Below, in pieces: positions 34,517-43,977 of a stretch of 64,000 nt of DNA. Made by a program: the position numbers and the translations under genes. The stretch comes from Streptomyces sp. NRRL S-340 (lineage in GTDB: Bacteria; Actinomycetota; Actinomycetes; Streptomycetales; Streptomycetaceae): NCBI RefSeq assembly GCF_000720185.1, contig NZ_JOIY01000044.1, positions 34,408 to 98,407 of the forward strand, in the 5' to 3' direction. Position 1 is the first letter of the stretch. Each line of letters starts with the position of its first letter. Under the pieces are notes generated by a model that ran no database searches, was not told where the DNA came from, and was given only the letters and a program-made list of their open reading frames with translations.

Positions 34517-36499
34517 ATGTCTTCCACTCTTCTCCGCCCGGCCTCATCCGGCGGCGCCGCCCGCGGCACGGTGGTGCCGCGGCGCCGTACGCGGATCCTC
34601 GCCCTGCCCGAGGCCCGCTGGGCGGCCGCGGCGCTGGTGCTGTTCCTGGCCGCGCTGCCGCTGTACCTGACGGGGGCGCCGGCGTGGTCCTGGGCGCCGC
34701 TGTTCGCGCTCTCCTACGCCACCGGCGGCTGGGAGCCGGGCTGGGCGGGCCTTCAGGCCCTGCGGGAGAAGACCCTGGACGTGGACCTGCTGATGGTGGT
34801 CGCCGCGCTCGGGGCGGCGGCGATCGGGCAGGTCCTGGACGGTGCGCTGCTGATCGTCATCTTCGCCACCTCCGGCGCCCTGGAGGCGATCGCCACCGCC
34901 CGCACCGCCGATTCGGTACGCGGTCTGCTCGATCTGGCCCCCGCGACAGCGACCCGGCTCGCCGACGACGGCACGGAGGAGGCGGTCCCCACCGAGCGGC
35001 TGGCCGCGGGCGACGTCGTCCTGGTGCGGCCGGGGGAGCGGATCGGTGCCGACGGCCGGGTGCTGGAGGGGGCGAGCGAGGTCGATCAGGCCACCATCAC
35101 CGGCGAGCCGCTGCCGGTGGCCAAGCAGGTGGGCGACGAGGTCTTCGCCGGTACGCTGAACGGCACCGGCGCGCTGCGGGTGAAGGTGGAGCGGGACCCG
35201 TCGGACTCGGTGATCGCACGGATCGTGGCGATGGTCGAGGAAGCCTCCGGGACCAAGGCGCCCACCCAGCTGTTCATCGAGAAGGTCGAGCAGCGCTACA
35301 GCCTCGGCATGGTCGCCGCCACCCTCGCCCTGTTCGTCCTGCCCCTGCTCCTCGGCGCCGGGCTGCGGCCGACGCTGCTGCGCGCGATGACGTTCATGAT
35401 CGTCGCCTCGCCCTGCGCGGTGGTGCTGGCGACCATGCCCCCGCTGCTGTCGGCCATCGCCAACGCCGGCCGCCACGGCGTGCTGGTGAAGTCCGCGGTG
35501 GTCATGGAACGACTGGGACAGGTGGACGCGGTCGCCCTGGACAAGACCGGCACGCTGACCGAGGGCACCCCGCGCGTGACCGGCCTCCGCCCGCTGGCCG
35601 CCTCCGGCCTGAGCGAGGAGGAGCTGCTGCGGCTGGCGGCGGCCGCCGAGCACCCCAGCGAGCACCCGCTGGCCCGCGCGATCGTGGACGCCGCCCGCGC
35701 CCGCGGCCTGGACATCCCCCCGGCCGAGGATTTCGCCTCCACCCCCGGCGCGGGGGTGAGCGCGCGGGTCGGGGGCCGCACGGTCGCGGTCGGCAGTCCC
35801 GCCCGTCTGCTGGACCCCCGCGCCGGGCACCGGGCCGCCTCCGTGGCCGCGGGGCTCGAGGAGGAGGGCCGCACGGCCGTACTGGTCACCCTGGACGGCA
35901 CGCCGGCGGGGGTGCTCGCCATCGCCGACCGGCTGCGTGCGGAGGCCGCCGCCACCGTGACCGCGCTGAGGGAACTGACCGGCACCGCACCGGTGCTGGT
36001 CACCGGGGACAACCCGCGCGCGGCGGCCCGTCTGGCGGCCGAGGCCGGCATCACCGACGTCCGCGCGGGCCTGCTGCCGCAGGACAAGGTCGCCGCGGTG
36101 CGGGAGATGGAGCGGGCCGGGCGGAAGGTGCTGGTGGTCGGCGACGGCGTCAACGACGCCCCCGCGCTGGCCGCCGCGCACACCGGCGTCGCCATGGGCC
36201 GGGCCGGCTCCGACCTGGCCCTGGAGACCGCCGACGCGGTCGTGGTCCGCGACGAACTGGCCACCGTCCCCGCCGTCGTCCGCCTGTCGCGCACCGCTCG
36301 TCGCCTGGTCGCGCAGAACCTGGTCATCGCCGCGGTGTTCATCACCGGCCTGGTCGTCTGGGACCTGGCGGGCACACTGCCCCTGCCGCTCGGTGTCGCC
36401 GGCCACGAGGGCTCCACCGTCATCGTCGGCCTCAACGGCCTGCGCCTGCTCGCCGACGGCGCCTGGCGCCGCGCCCGCGCCGCCGGGGAACCGCGGTGA
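34517..36499 (+). CDS. P1B-4-type metal-exporting ATPase (Co/Zn, CoaT/CtpJ-like)
   Basis: A 660-residue P-type ATPase without an N-terminal metal-binding domain. Features in order: actuator loop TITGEPLPV (TGE), membrane metal motif SPC in IVASPCAVVLATMPP, phosphorylation site DKTGTLTEG, nucleotide site EHPSEHPLARAIV, hinge VGDGVNDAPALAAA, and the final-helix motif HEGST in GVAGHEGSTVIVG. SPC with HEGS/T defines subgroup P1B-4, exporters of cobalt, zinc, nickel or iron. ATG 34517 follows CCAGGGGCTG. It is divergent to the alpha-5-site ArsR sensor, which supports Co/Zn/Ni efflux under metal control. A strong terminator follows. Confidence 0.93.
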   Translation: MSSTLLRPASSGGAARGTVVPRRRTRILALPEARWAAAALVLFLAALPLYLTGAPAWSWAPLFALSYATGGWEPGWAGLQALREKTLDVDLLMVVAALGAAAIGQVLDGALLIVIFATSGALEAIATARTADSVRGLLDLAPATATRLADDGTEEAVPTERLAAGDVVLVRPGERIGADGRVLEGASEVDQATITGEPLPVAKQVGDEVFAGTLNGTGALRVKVERDPSDSVIARIVAMVEEASGTKAPTQLFIEKVEQRYSLGMVAATLALFVLPLLLGAGLRPTLLRAMTFMIVASPCAVVLATMPPLLSAIANAGRHGVLVKSAVVMERLGQVDAVALDKTGTLTEGTPRVTGLRPLAASGLSEEELLRLAAAAEHPSEHPLARAIVDAARARGLDIPPAEDFASTPGAGVSARVGGRTVAVGSPARLLDPRAGHRAASVAAGLEEEGRTAVLVTLDGTPAGVLAIADRLRAEAAATVTALRELTGTAPVLVTGDNPRAAARLAAEAGITDVRAGLLPQDKVAAVREMERAGRKVLVVGDGVNDAPALAAAHTGVAMGRAGSDLALETADAVVVRDELATVPAVVRLSRTARRLVAQNLVIAAVFITGLVVWDLAGTLPLPLGVAGHEGSTVIVGLNGLRLLADGAWRRARAAGEPR

Positions 36500-36500
36500 G

Positions 36501-36533
36501 CCCCGGCGGCAGCGGGCCGCGCTGCCGCCGGGG
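36501..36533 (+). terminator. Strong terminator after P1B-4 ATPase gene
   Basis: CCCCGGCGGCAGC (36501-36513) pairs perfectly with GCTGCCGCCGGGG (36521-36533) around a 7-nt loop, two bases after the ATPase stop. There is no T-run. Confidence 0.8.
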
Positions 36534-36596
36534 ACGGCCGGGGCGGTGACGCTCACCCCGGCCGTCCGGGGCCGCCGGGGGTGCGGGCGTCCGCCG

Positions 36597-37700
36597 TCAG
36601 CAACCGCCGTTCGACGTGAGCAGCCCCGTGCCGGCGCCGGCCGTCCGGCTCACGACGGCCGGCACGCACCTGGCCGCGTCGAGGGTGTAGGAGTAGGGGA
36701 TGGCGACGGTGGTGCCGGACTGCGGGTCCGGGCCGGCCGGGTGGTTCTCGCTGCCGGGGGCCGACCAGGTCACGTTGTCGTAGATGTTGCCGCTGACCTG
36801 CCAGTAGCCGGCCTCGTCGGTGTAGAAGGTGCCCAGGACGTCCTTGGAGTCCTTGAAGTAGTTGTTGTCCACCTTGGCGTGGGCCCCGGCCCGGGAGTTG
36901 ATGCCCGACTTGTGGAGGTTCACGTAGTAGTTGTCGTAGATGTGGGCCGTGCCGCCGCGCAGCAGCGGGGCGCGGGAGTCCAGGTTCTCGTACAGGTTGT
37001 GGTGGTACGTGATGAAGGTGCTCGTGAGGTCGCTGTCGCTGTGGCCGACGAGACCGCCGCGGCCGGAGTCGCGCAGGACGCTGTAGGACAGCGTCACGTA
37101 CCGGGTGTTGTTCTTCAGGTCGAAGAGGCTGTCGTACCCCTCGTCCTCGCCGCCCGACGCTTCGAGGGTGACGTGGTCGACCCAGACGTTGTGGACGTTC
37201 TTCTCCATGCCGATGGCGTCCCCGCCGTTGGACACCGGCGAGCCGGACTTCTTGACGTCGCGGACGGTGACGTTCTGGATGACGATGTTGCCGGCCTCGC
37301 GGACATGGATGCCGAGCTGGTCGAAGACGGCGCCGCTGCCGACCCCGACGAGGGTGACGTTGCTGATCTGCTTCAGCTCGATCACGTCGTCGGCGGTGTT
37401 GCAGCTTTTGCCGGACACCTGGCTGGTGTTGCCGTGGTTGATGGTGCCCTCGACCTCGATGACGATCGGGGTGCTGCTGCCGGCCCGGTCGCACAGCGCC
37501 GCGTTGATCTCGGTACCCGTGGTGGCCCGCACCGTCTGGCCGCCCGCGCCGCCGGTGGTGCCGCCGTTCTGGCTCGCGTAGCCCGAGGCCCCGCCGGCCG
37601 CCGCCGACGCCTCGGGTGCCGACAGGGCCGCGCCGCCCGCGGCCACGAGGGTCATCGTGGCCAGCGCCGCACCGACCCGGGACATGACCGGTCTGCTCAT
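36597..37700 (-). CDS. Secreted pectate lyase, polysaccharide lyase family 1
   Basis: A 367-residue exported enzyme. The signal peptide is RVGAALATMTLVAAGGAALS ending near APEASA (about residue 33). The right-handed beta-helix shows PL1 hallmarks: NVWVDHVTLEASGGEDEGYD (calcium region), GHSDSD, YHHNLYENLDSRAPLLRGG with the catalytic RxPxxR, and HIYDNYYVNLHKSGINSR. It cleaves polygalacturonate by beta-elimination, with calcium. I start at ATG 37700, which has GAGGAG 6 nt upstream; ATG 37706 overlaps that site. A second, unrelated pectate lyase (PL9 type) lies 181 bp upstream on the same strand, so the two may be co-regulated for pectin use. Confidence 0.92.
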   Translation of the reverse strand: MSRPVMSRVGAALATMTLVAAGGAALSAPEASAAAGGASGYASQNGGTTGGAGGQTVRATTGTEINAALCDRAGSSTPIVIEVEGTINHGNTSQVSGKSCNTADDVIELKQISNVTLVGVGSGAVFDQLGIHVREAGNIVIQNVTVRDVKKSGSPVSNGGDAIGMEKNVHNVWVDHVTLEASGGEDEGYDSLFDLKNNTRYVTLSYSVLRDSGRGGLVGHSDSDLTSTFITYHHNLYENLDSRAPLLRGGTAHIYDNYYVNLHKSGINSRAGAHAKVDNNYFKDSKDVLGTFYTDEAGYWQVSGNIYDNVTWSAPGSENHPAGPDPQSGTTVAIPYSYTLDAARCVPAVVSRTAGAGTGLLTSNGGC

Positions 37701-37881
37701 CGGCATCTCCTCATCTCCTTGTCTCCTCACCGGTTCTCGCCGTCTCTTCATCGGTTGCCGCCGCCGCGGGGCCGGAGCCTCGCGGCGGCGCCGAACACGT
37801 CGTACGGGCCCGTGCGGCCGTGTCACCGGGCAGGGCCGGCGGCGTGCGCCCGGGGCCTCGCGGCCCGGGGCGACCGCGTCG

Positions 37882-39111
37882 TCACGGGGTGACCGCCTTG
37901 CCGCCGAAGGTCACGACGAGGCGGCCGTCGGAGGCGAAGGACCAGCCCAGGGCCCCGGTGTAGGAGGAGCAGCGCGACCCGTTCGAACCGAGCCAGAACT
38001 GGTTCGAGGCGTCGGCGTCGGCGTCCGTGCCGATCTTGTCGTTCGTGCCGCTGCCGCTGCGGCACGAGGTGTTGTTGCGGAACACCGAAGTCCCCTCGTC
38101 GAACGCGAAGTTGCGGACGCCGTTGTCGACACTGGCGTTGTTCGAGACGGTCATCGTCCCGGGGTTGCTGTTGTAGGTGAAGCCGTGGTGGCCGTTGCCG
38201 TACGCCACGTTGTGCCGGACGATGTGGTCGACCTCGATGCCGGAACCGCCGAGCTTGTAGCCGTTGCGGTCGCCGTTCTTGTTCTGGGTGCCGTCGGTGA
38301 GGGTGCCGTTGCCGTAGGAGAGGGAGTACTCGATGGTCACCGGGCCGATGGCGCCGGTGTCGGTCTTGGCGTAGAGGTCCCAGCCGTCGTCGATGTTGTG
38401 GTGGGAGACGTCGTAGCGGAAGACGTTCCCGGTGCCCGTGGTGAGCTTCGCGGCGAAGCCGTCGGCGTTCTCGCCGGAGGAGTCCTTGTTGTCGTGGGAC
38501 TCCGAACTCACGACGAGGTTGTTCGACGGCCACTGGGACTTGGGGGTGCTGGAGGCGATCCTCCCGAGCTGCAGTCCCGTGTCACGGTTGTACGCCGTCA
38601 CCACGCGCTCGACGACGTTGTTGCTGCCGCCGACGTAGATGCCGTTGTCCCCGGCGTGCTGGACGGTCAGGCCGTACAGGTGCCAGTAGTCGGCCATCAG
38701 CTGGAGCCCCCGGTTGGAGGAGCTCTCGCTCTGCGCCGAGAAGTCCAGCACCGGCTTCTCGCCCGGGTAGGCGGACAGGGTGGTGCGGGCCCCGGAGGTG
38801 CCGTTGTCGCCGGCCGGGACGGTGATCGTCGAGGAGTACTTGTATGTCCCGCCGCGCAGGTAGATCGTGCCGCCGGAGGTGATCCGGCTGATCGCCGAGG
38901 TGAGCGTCGTCGGGGCCGACTCAGTTCCGGCCGCGCTGTCCTTGCCGTTCGGCGCGACGTAGAGAACGGTGCCCGACGCCGTCACGGCGCCGGCCGCCCC
39001 GGCGGGCGCGGCGTCGCCGTGGACGGAAACGGCCTGCGCCATGGTGCCGGACAGCGTGACGAGCGCGCCGGCCAGCAGGCCGACCGATGCGATTGCGGCT
39101 CTCGAGTGCAT
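37882..39111 (-). CDS. Secreted pectate lyase, polysaccharide lyase family 9 type
   Basis: A 409-residue exported protein with signal peptide RAAIASVGLLAGALVTLSGTMAQA, cut near residue 28. It starts the mature fold with YVAPNGKDSAAGTESAPTTL and GGTIYLRGGTYKYS, the DUF1565-like opening of PL9 enzymes. The PL9 core follows: ENADGFAAKLTTGTGNVFRY and VSHHNIDDGWDLYAK, holding the Asp calcium ligands, and NGDRNGYKLGG with the Lys proposed as base in Pel9A. ATG 39111 follows AAGGAG. The 430 bp upstream carry a LacI-type operator, so induction by pectin breakdown sugars is likely. A GC-rich inverted repeat near 37850-37873 may end transcription. Confidence 0.9.
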   Translation of the reverse strand: MHSRAAIASVGLLAGALVTLSGTMAQAVSVHGDAAPAGAAGAVTASGTVLYVAPNGKDSAAGTESAPTTLTSAISRITSGGTIYLRGGTYKYSSTITVPAGDNGTSGARTTLSAYPGEKPVLDFSAQSESSSNRGLQLMADYWHLYGLTVQHAGDNGIYVGGSNNVVERVVTAYNRDTGLQLGRIASSTPKSQWPSNNLVVSSESHDNKDSSGENADGFAAKLTTGTGNVFRYDVSHHNIDDGWDLYAKTDTGAIGPVTIEYSLSYGNGTLTDGTQNKNGDRNGYKLGGSGIEVDHIVRHNVAYGNGHHGFTYNSNPGTMTVSNNASVDNGVRNFAFDEGTSVFRNNTSCRSGSGTNDKIGTDADADASNQFWLGSNGSRCSSYTGALGWSFASDGRLVVTFGGKAVTP

Positions 39112-39228
39112 TGCGTGTCTCCTTGGCCGTGGGGATGCGCGCGGGCGGTCGCCGCCCTTGGGGTGGGGCGTCGTTCCGGAAGGACCGAGGGGCTGTCCGG
39201 GCCCTTGAGGTTCACCCGCGCACCGCTG

Positions 39229-39243
39229 GGGAAAGCGCTTGCT
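39229..39243. promoter_or_regulatory. LacI-family-like operator upstream of PL9 pectate lyase
   Basis: GGGAAAGCGCTTGC contains the AA-GCGC-TT core typical of LacI-family operators, about 120 bp before the PL9 start. No LacI regulator gene is in the window, so the regulator would be encoded elsewhere. Confidence 0.55.
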
Positions 39244-39290
39244 GGAGAAAGCTAGAGGCCTGCCGTGACCGCGTCAATAATCCTGTACGT

Positions 39291-39324
39291 TGAACGCCGT
39301 TCACATTACTGAACCTTGGCGTTC
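39291..39324. promoter_or_regulatory. Nested inverted repeats upstream of PL9 gene
   Basis: TGAACG-C-CGTTCA (39291-39303) is a perfect 13-bp palindrome, and GAACGCC (39292-39298) also pairs with GGCGTTC (39318-39324). They lie about 180 bp upstream of the pectate lyase start, in a locally AT-rich stretch. The role is unknown; a second regulator site is possible. The remaining bases of 39325-39452 show nothing recognisable. Confidence 0.4.
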
Positions 39325-39452
39325 GGGCTGCGGGTGTGAAGTCCCGTGCTGATGACGGGTGTTGAGGCCGCCGAGGGGGAGTCGCCCGACCGTGCTCACA
39401 CAGACTCCGTGTTCAACAGAGTGACCCGTGCTGCGGGCTCAGCAGCGTCCGG

Positions 39453-39490
39453 CCTTGCTCGTCCGCCGGATCACCGGCGGACGAGCAAGG
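39453..39490 (-). terminator. Long perfect stem-loop after LysR gene
   Basis: CCTTGCTCGTCCGCCGG (39453-39469) pairs without mismatch with 39474-39490 around the loop ATCA: a 17-bp stem. It lies 57 bp beyond the stop of the minus-strand LysR gene and is the strongest hairpin of the window. Confidence 0.82.
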
Positions 39491-39547
39491 CGGCCGGATC
39501 CGCCGTTCGCCGGGCCGCCGCGCCTCCGGGATCGGCGCGCGCCACGA

Positions 39548-40495
39548 TCAGCCGGCGGGGTCGCTGAGGTCGCTGAGGTCGCTGAGGTCCGCGAGGTCGG
39601 CGGCTTGGCGGCGCAGAGCGCGTGCCAGCGCCTGCACGGGCGCCCCGGCGGGGCCCGGCATGCGCACCAGGCTGACGCGTCGTACCTCCTCCGCGACGCC
39701 CTCGACGGGTACGACGCGGACCCCGGGCGGGAGGACGGGCAGCAGTGCCGGCGTCGCCGTGGTGATGCCGGCACCGGCCGCGACCAGGTGGAGTTTGGTC
39801 AGCCAGTCGCGGGCGGTGTGACGGACCCGGGGCCGCCCGGGCAGACCGGGCCAGACGCCCAGTACGGGCTCGTCCGCGCTGCCGGCACCGGCGATCCATG
39901 GTTCGCGCGCGATCTCCTCGACGCTGACGCTGTCCCGTTCGGCGAACGGGCCGTCGGCCGGCACCACCACGGCCAGGCGCAGTTCCAGCAGCGGTTCGAC
40001 GCTCAGGGGCGGATCGTCCGTGTCGGGCGAGCGGTGCGGTGGCCGGGAGGAGAGGAGCGCGAGATCCAGGGTGCCGGCGCGCAGCGCGCGCACCAGCGAG
40101 GGAGTGCTGCCCTCACGCGTCGTCACCTCCAGGCGAGGGCGCTCCTGGCGCAGCATCGCCAGGGCATGGGGCACGATCACCGCACCGGCGGTGGGGAAGA
40201 AGCCGAGCCGGACACGGCCCCTGTCCACCTCCTCCGTTCCGCGCAGCTCCCGGTCGGCGGCCTCAAGGGCATCGAGGGCGACGACGGCGTTCCGCAGGAG
40301 GACACGGCCTGCGCCGGTCAGCCGGACACCGCCCGCGTGGCGGTCGAAGAGCCGGGCGCCGCTCGCCTGTTCCAGCGCGGCCATCTGCCGGGAGACGGCC
40401 GACTGCGTGTACCCGAGCGCGTCCGCCGCGGCCGTGAAGGTACCCCGCTCCGCCACCTCCCGCAGCACCCGCAGCCCGACCAGCGTCATCTCCAT
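39548..40495 (-). CDS. LysR family regulator, likely controller of the divergent decarboxylase gene
   Basis: A 315-residue LTTR with a normal N-terminal helix-turn-helix (residues 1-62: LVGLRVLREVAERGTFTAAA, GYTQSAVSRQMAALEQ) and effector domain (VRLGFFPTAGAVIVPHALAM). The C-terminus ends in a simple repeat, LADLSDLSDLSDPAG, encoded by four 9-bp units at 39561-39596. It is divergent from the carboxymuconolactone decarboxylase/tautomerase pair, with 287 bp between starts that contain a 17-bp tandem repeat array. Activation of that pair in response to a small aromatic or acid is likely for this family but not shown. Confidence 0.92.
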   Translation of the reverse strand: MEMTLVGLRVLREVAERGTFTAAADALGYTQSAVSRQMAALEQASGARLFDRHAGGVRLTGAGRVLLRNAVVALDALEAADRELRGTEEVDRGRVRLGFFPTAGAVIVPHALAMLRQERPRLEVTTREGSTPSLVRALRAGTLDLALLSSRPPHRSPDTDDPPLSVEPLLELRLAVVVPADGPFAERDSVSVEEIAREPWIAGAGSADEPVLGVWPGLPGRPRVRHTARDWLTKLHLVAAGAGITTATPALLPVLPPGVRVVPVEGVAEEVRRVSLVRMPGPAGAPVQALARALRRQAADLADLSDLSDLSDPAG

Positions 40496-40518
40496 GAGGT
40501 CTCCGTGGGACAGCCATG

Positions 40519-40699
40519 AGCAGTGAGCCGGCCCCGGCAGCGAGGCGGCCCGAGCACCGAGTCGGAGTGGTGGGTCAGTGAGCAGTGAGTCACCGGGAGC
40601 ATCGAGTCCGTCAGGGCAGTGGGTCGGTCAGGGCATCGAGTCGGTCAGAGCATCGAGTCAATCAGAGCAGTGGGTCAGTGTGAGCAGTGGGTTGCTCCG
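40519..40699. repeat. 17-bp tandem repeat array, about 10.6 units
   Basis: Units of 17 bp start at 40519, 40536 and 40553, then (after an 11-bp shortened unit at 40570) at 40581, 40598, 40615, 40632, 40649, 40666 and 40683. The consensus is roughly AGCAGTGAGTCGGTCAG, with positions 5-8 alternating between GTGG, GTGA and TCGA. The array starts 24 bp before the LysR start codon and stops 84 bp before the decarboxylase start. Spacers, leader and cas genes are absent, so it is not CRISPR. Confidence 0.88.
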
Positions 40700-40769
40700 G
40701 GCGGTGTCATGAGTGATCGGAATGCCCATCATGCCGAACATTCGTTGGCGGAATACCCGTCCGCCTTCC

Positions 40770-40775
40770 TAGCGT
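40770..40775 (+). promoter_or_regulatory. -10 element of a leaderless promoter
   Basis: TAGCGT ends 7 nt before ATG 40783 of the decarboxylase gene. The GGAGGG between them is too close to the ATG to act as a ribosome site, which supports a leaderless message. Confidence 0.5.
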
Positions 40776-40782
40776 GGAGGGC

Positions 40783-41424
40783 ATGAACGACGACCCCCCT
40801 GACACGGCATCCGGGCTGGGCGGCCGGTTGCCCCTCCTTCCTCCCGACGGCCTCGACGAGGCGCAGCGCGCACTGCGCGACCGTCTGCGGGCCACGCGGG
40901 CGCGCGACGCACAGGAGGCGGGCTATACGGCCGTCCTGCCCGACGGGCGGTTCATCGGCCCGTTCAACGCCCTGCTGCGCACTCCGCACCTCGCCCGGCC
41001 TCTGCTGGAGTGGGCCCGGGCGCTCACCCGGGCCGGCATCGCGGCGGACGTCCGAGAGACCGTCATCCTCACCGTGGCCGCCCACTGGCGGGCCGAGTAC
41101 GCGCTGTACGCCCACGCCGCGGCGGCCGGGAAGGCCGGGCTGCCCGCTCCGGCCATCGCGTCGTTGCTCCGAGGTGAGGCCCCCCGCGGGCTGCGCCCCG
41201 ACGCTGAGCTCGCGCACCGCCTGGCCGCCGCCCTGGTCCGCGACCACCGCGTGCCGGACGGCCTGTACGACGAGGCATCGGCCGCGTTCGGCACGAACAC
41301 TCTCATCGCCCTGGTCGGCCTCGTCGGCCAGTACCTCAACACCTCGGCCCTGCTGGCCTGCTTCCAGGTACCGGCACCGGACGACGACCAGAAAGAGAAG
41401 GAAGGCGGCAGCCCATGCCTCTGA
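40783..41424 (+). CDS. Carboxymuconolactone decarboxylase (AhpD-like) family protein
   Basis: A 213-residue all-helical protein of the CMD family: GPFNALLRTPHLARPLLEWA, then DVRETVILTVAAHWRAEYAL and YAHAAAAGKAGLP. The AhpD CxxC pair is absent (AEYALYAHA), so this resembles gamma-carboxymuconolactone decarboxylase-type members rather than the peroxidase. It would act in the cytosol on a lactone or similar acid. GTG 40774 in frame is an alternative start, but the -10 box favours ATG 40783. It overlaps the tautomerase gene by 10 bp, so they form an operon divergent from LysR. Confidence 0.87.
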   Translation: MNDDPPDTASGLGGRLPLLPPDGLDEAQRALRDRLRATRARDAQEAGYTAVLPDGRFIGPFNALLRTPHLARPLLEWARALTRAGIAADVRETVILTVAAHWRAEYALYAHAAAAGKAGLPAPAIASLLRGEAPRGLRPDAELAHRLAAALVRDHRVPDGLYDEASAAFGTNTLIALVGLVGQYLNTSALLACFQVPAPDDDQKEKEGGSPCL

Positions 41425-41846
41425 TCAACATCTACCTGCGCCAGGGAACCCCCGCCGAGTACCGCCGGAACGTGTCCCTGGGCCTGCACAAGGCGATGGT
41501 CGACGTGCTGAAGATCCCCCAGGACGACCAGTTCCACGTCTTCCACGAGGTCCTGCCCGACAACTTCCAGATGCAGCCGGTGGTGTTCGGCCTGCGCCGC
41601 ACCGAGCGGGCCATGCTCATCCAGTTGTCCTTCAACCACCGCACCGCCGAGCAGAAGGCCGAGCTGTTCCAGGCGGTCGTCGACAACCTCCGGCTCTTCG
41701 CCGACGTCCCCGAAGAGGACATCCTGATGATGATCAACGAGACGGCCAGGGAGAACTGGTGGGCCGCCGGCCGCGTCGTCAACCCCGCCACCGGCTATGA
41801 CGAGCGGATGGAGGAAGACCTCACCGGTACCGGGGCCGCGAGCTGA
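41415..41846 (+). CDS. Tautomerase family protein (4-oxalocrotonate tautomerase superfamily)
   Basis: A 143-residue protein whose second residue is Pro (MPLINIYLRQG), the N-terminal catalytic proline of the superfamily after Met removal. The sequence VFHEVLPDNFQM and MLIQLSFNHRTAEQKAELFQ, then EEDILMMINETARENWWAAG, match the Tautomerase_2/cis-CaaD-like long-chain form. It overlaps the decarboxylase gene by 10 bp; GAAAGAGAAGGAAG upstream serves as ribosome site. Together they suggest a short aromatic ring-cleavage or halo-acid step, regulated by the divergent LysR. The substrate is unknown. Confidence 0.88.
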   Translation: MPLINIYLRQGTPAEYRRNVSLGLHKAMVDVLKIPQDDQFHVFHEVLPDNFQMQPVVFGLRRTERAMLIQLSFNHRTAEQKAELFQAVVDNLRLFADVPEEDILMMINETARENWWAAGRVVNPATGYDERMEEDLTGTGAAS

Positions 41847-42047
41847 GGCCGACGCCGACGGCTGCCCTGCCGGGGAAAGGCCAGGTAAGTTGATCACCCG
41901 CGTCACGAGGGGGCGTGGGACGGCCCTCGGTCCCGCGGAAGAAAAGCCGGAGAAAGCCGTCGCCGGATGTCGAGGGCCCGTTCCCGGCTCCGACTGAGGG
42001 GTGACAGCGCGCCGACGGGGCGCGCGGGACCGAAGGGGACACCCGGG

Positions 42048-42406
42048 ATGAAGTACGTCGCGATGATCTACGGCAACCAGGCCAAGTGGGACTCCTTCCC
42101 GGCCGAGGACTGGCCGGAGGCCATCGCCGCGCAGGAGGCGTTCAACAAGAAGTACCGGGAGACCGGAGAGCTTCTGGGCGCCTACGGCCTGGCGGACGCG
42201 GCCAACGCCCAGCTCGTGCGCCGCGAGGGCGGGGCCCCGGCGGTCACCGACGGCCCCTACCTGGAGACCAAGGAGTACATCGCCAGCTTCTACCTGCTCG
42301 ACTGCGCAAGCCAGGAGCGCGCGCAGCGGATCGCGGCGGAGATGCCCTTCGCCGACGTCGAGCCGGTCGAACTGTGGCCCGTCCTGCACGAGTCCGCGGC
42401 CGACCT

Positions 42407-42410
<4 letters not shown>
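42048..42410 (+). CDS. DGPF-domain (YCII-related) protein, ECF42 partner
   Basis: A 120-residue protein of the YCII/DGPFAETKE family. The name-giving motif is seen as VTDGPYLETKEYIASFYLLD, with a preceding KYVAMIYGNQAKWDSFP and a C-terminal VEPVELWPVL. Genes of this type are nearly always next to ECF42 sigma factors and are thought to work with them without acting as classical anti-sigma factors. ATG 42048 has GAAGGGG upstream. It overlaps the sigma gene by 4 bp (GTGA), so the two are translationally coupled. The 200 bp before it have no recognised feature. Confidence 0.92.
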
Positions 42411-43660
<1,250 letters not shown>

Positions 43661-43977
43661 CCGGCAACGGCCGGGCCGCCGGACCGGCACGCGGCCCCGG
43701 CGAAGGCGCCGGTTACGGTCGGACCCCCACCCCGGCGCGAAGGGCGCCCGAGCCCGGTGCGGCGCGGTGCGTCGCGGGGCCACCGGGAGCGGGAGGCCCG
43801 GCCCCCGCACGGAAGGCCTCCTGGCCTGGTGAGCGGGCCGGGCGACCGGTGCGGACTCGTACGCGTTCTCTCGCGTCCCGCCAGATCGCCCCGCGCACCG
43901 CGGTGATCATCTCGACCAGGTATCTTCCTCTCGCGGCGCGTCGAGCGTCTCTCCGCGCCGCGTTAGGGAGGGAACGC
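43661..43977. other. 317-bp intergenic region, no gene recognised
   Basis: This is GC-rich sequence between the sigma gene and the secreted FG-GAP protein. An AGGGAGGG ribosome site ends it. No convincing ECF-type promoter motif, terminator or small gene was found. Confidence 0.45.

Noticed and set aside
40519..40699. CRISPR array
   Set aside because: Units are 17 bp without spacers, unlike the repeat-spacer pattern, and no cas genes are present.
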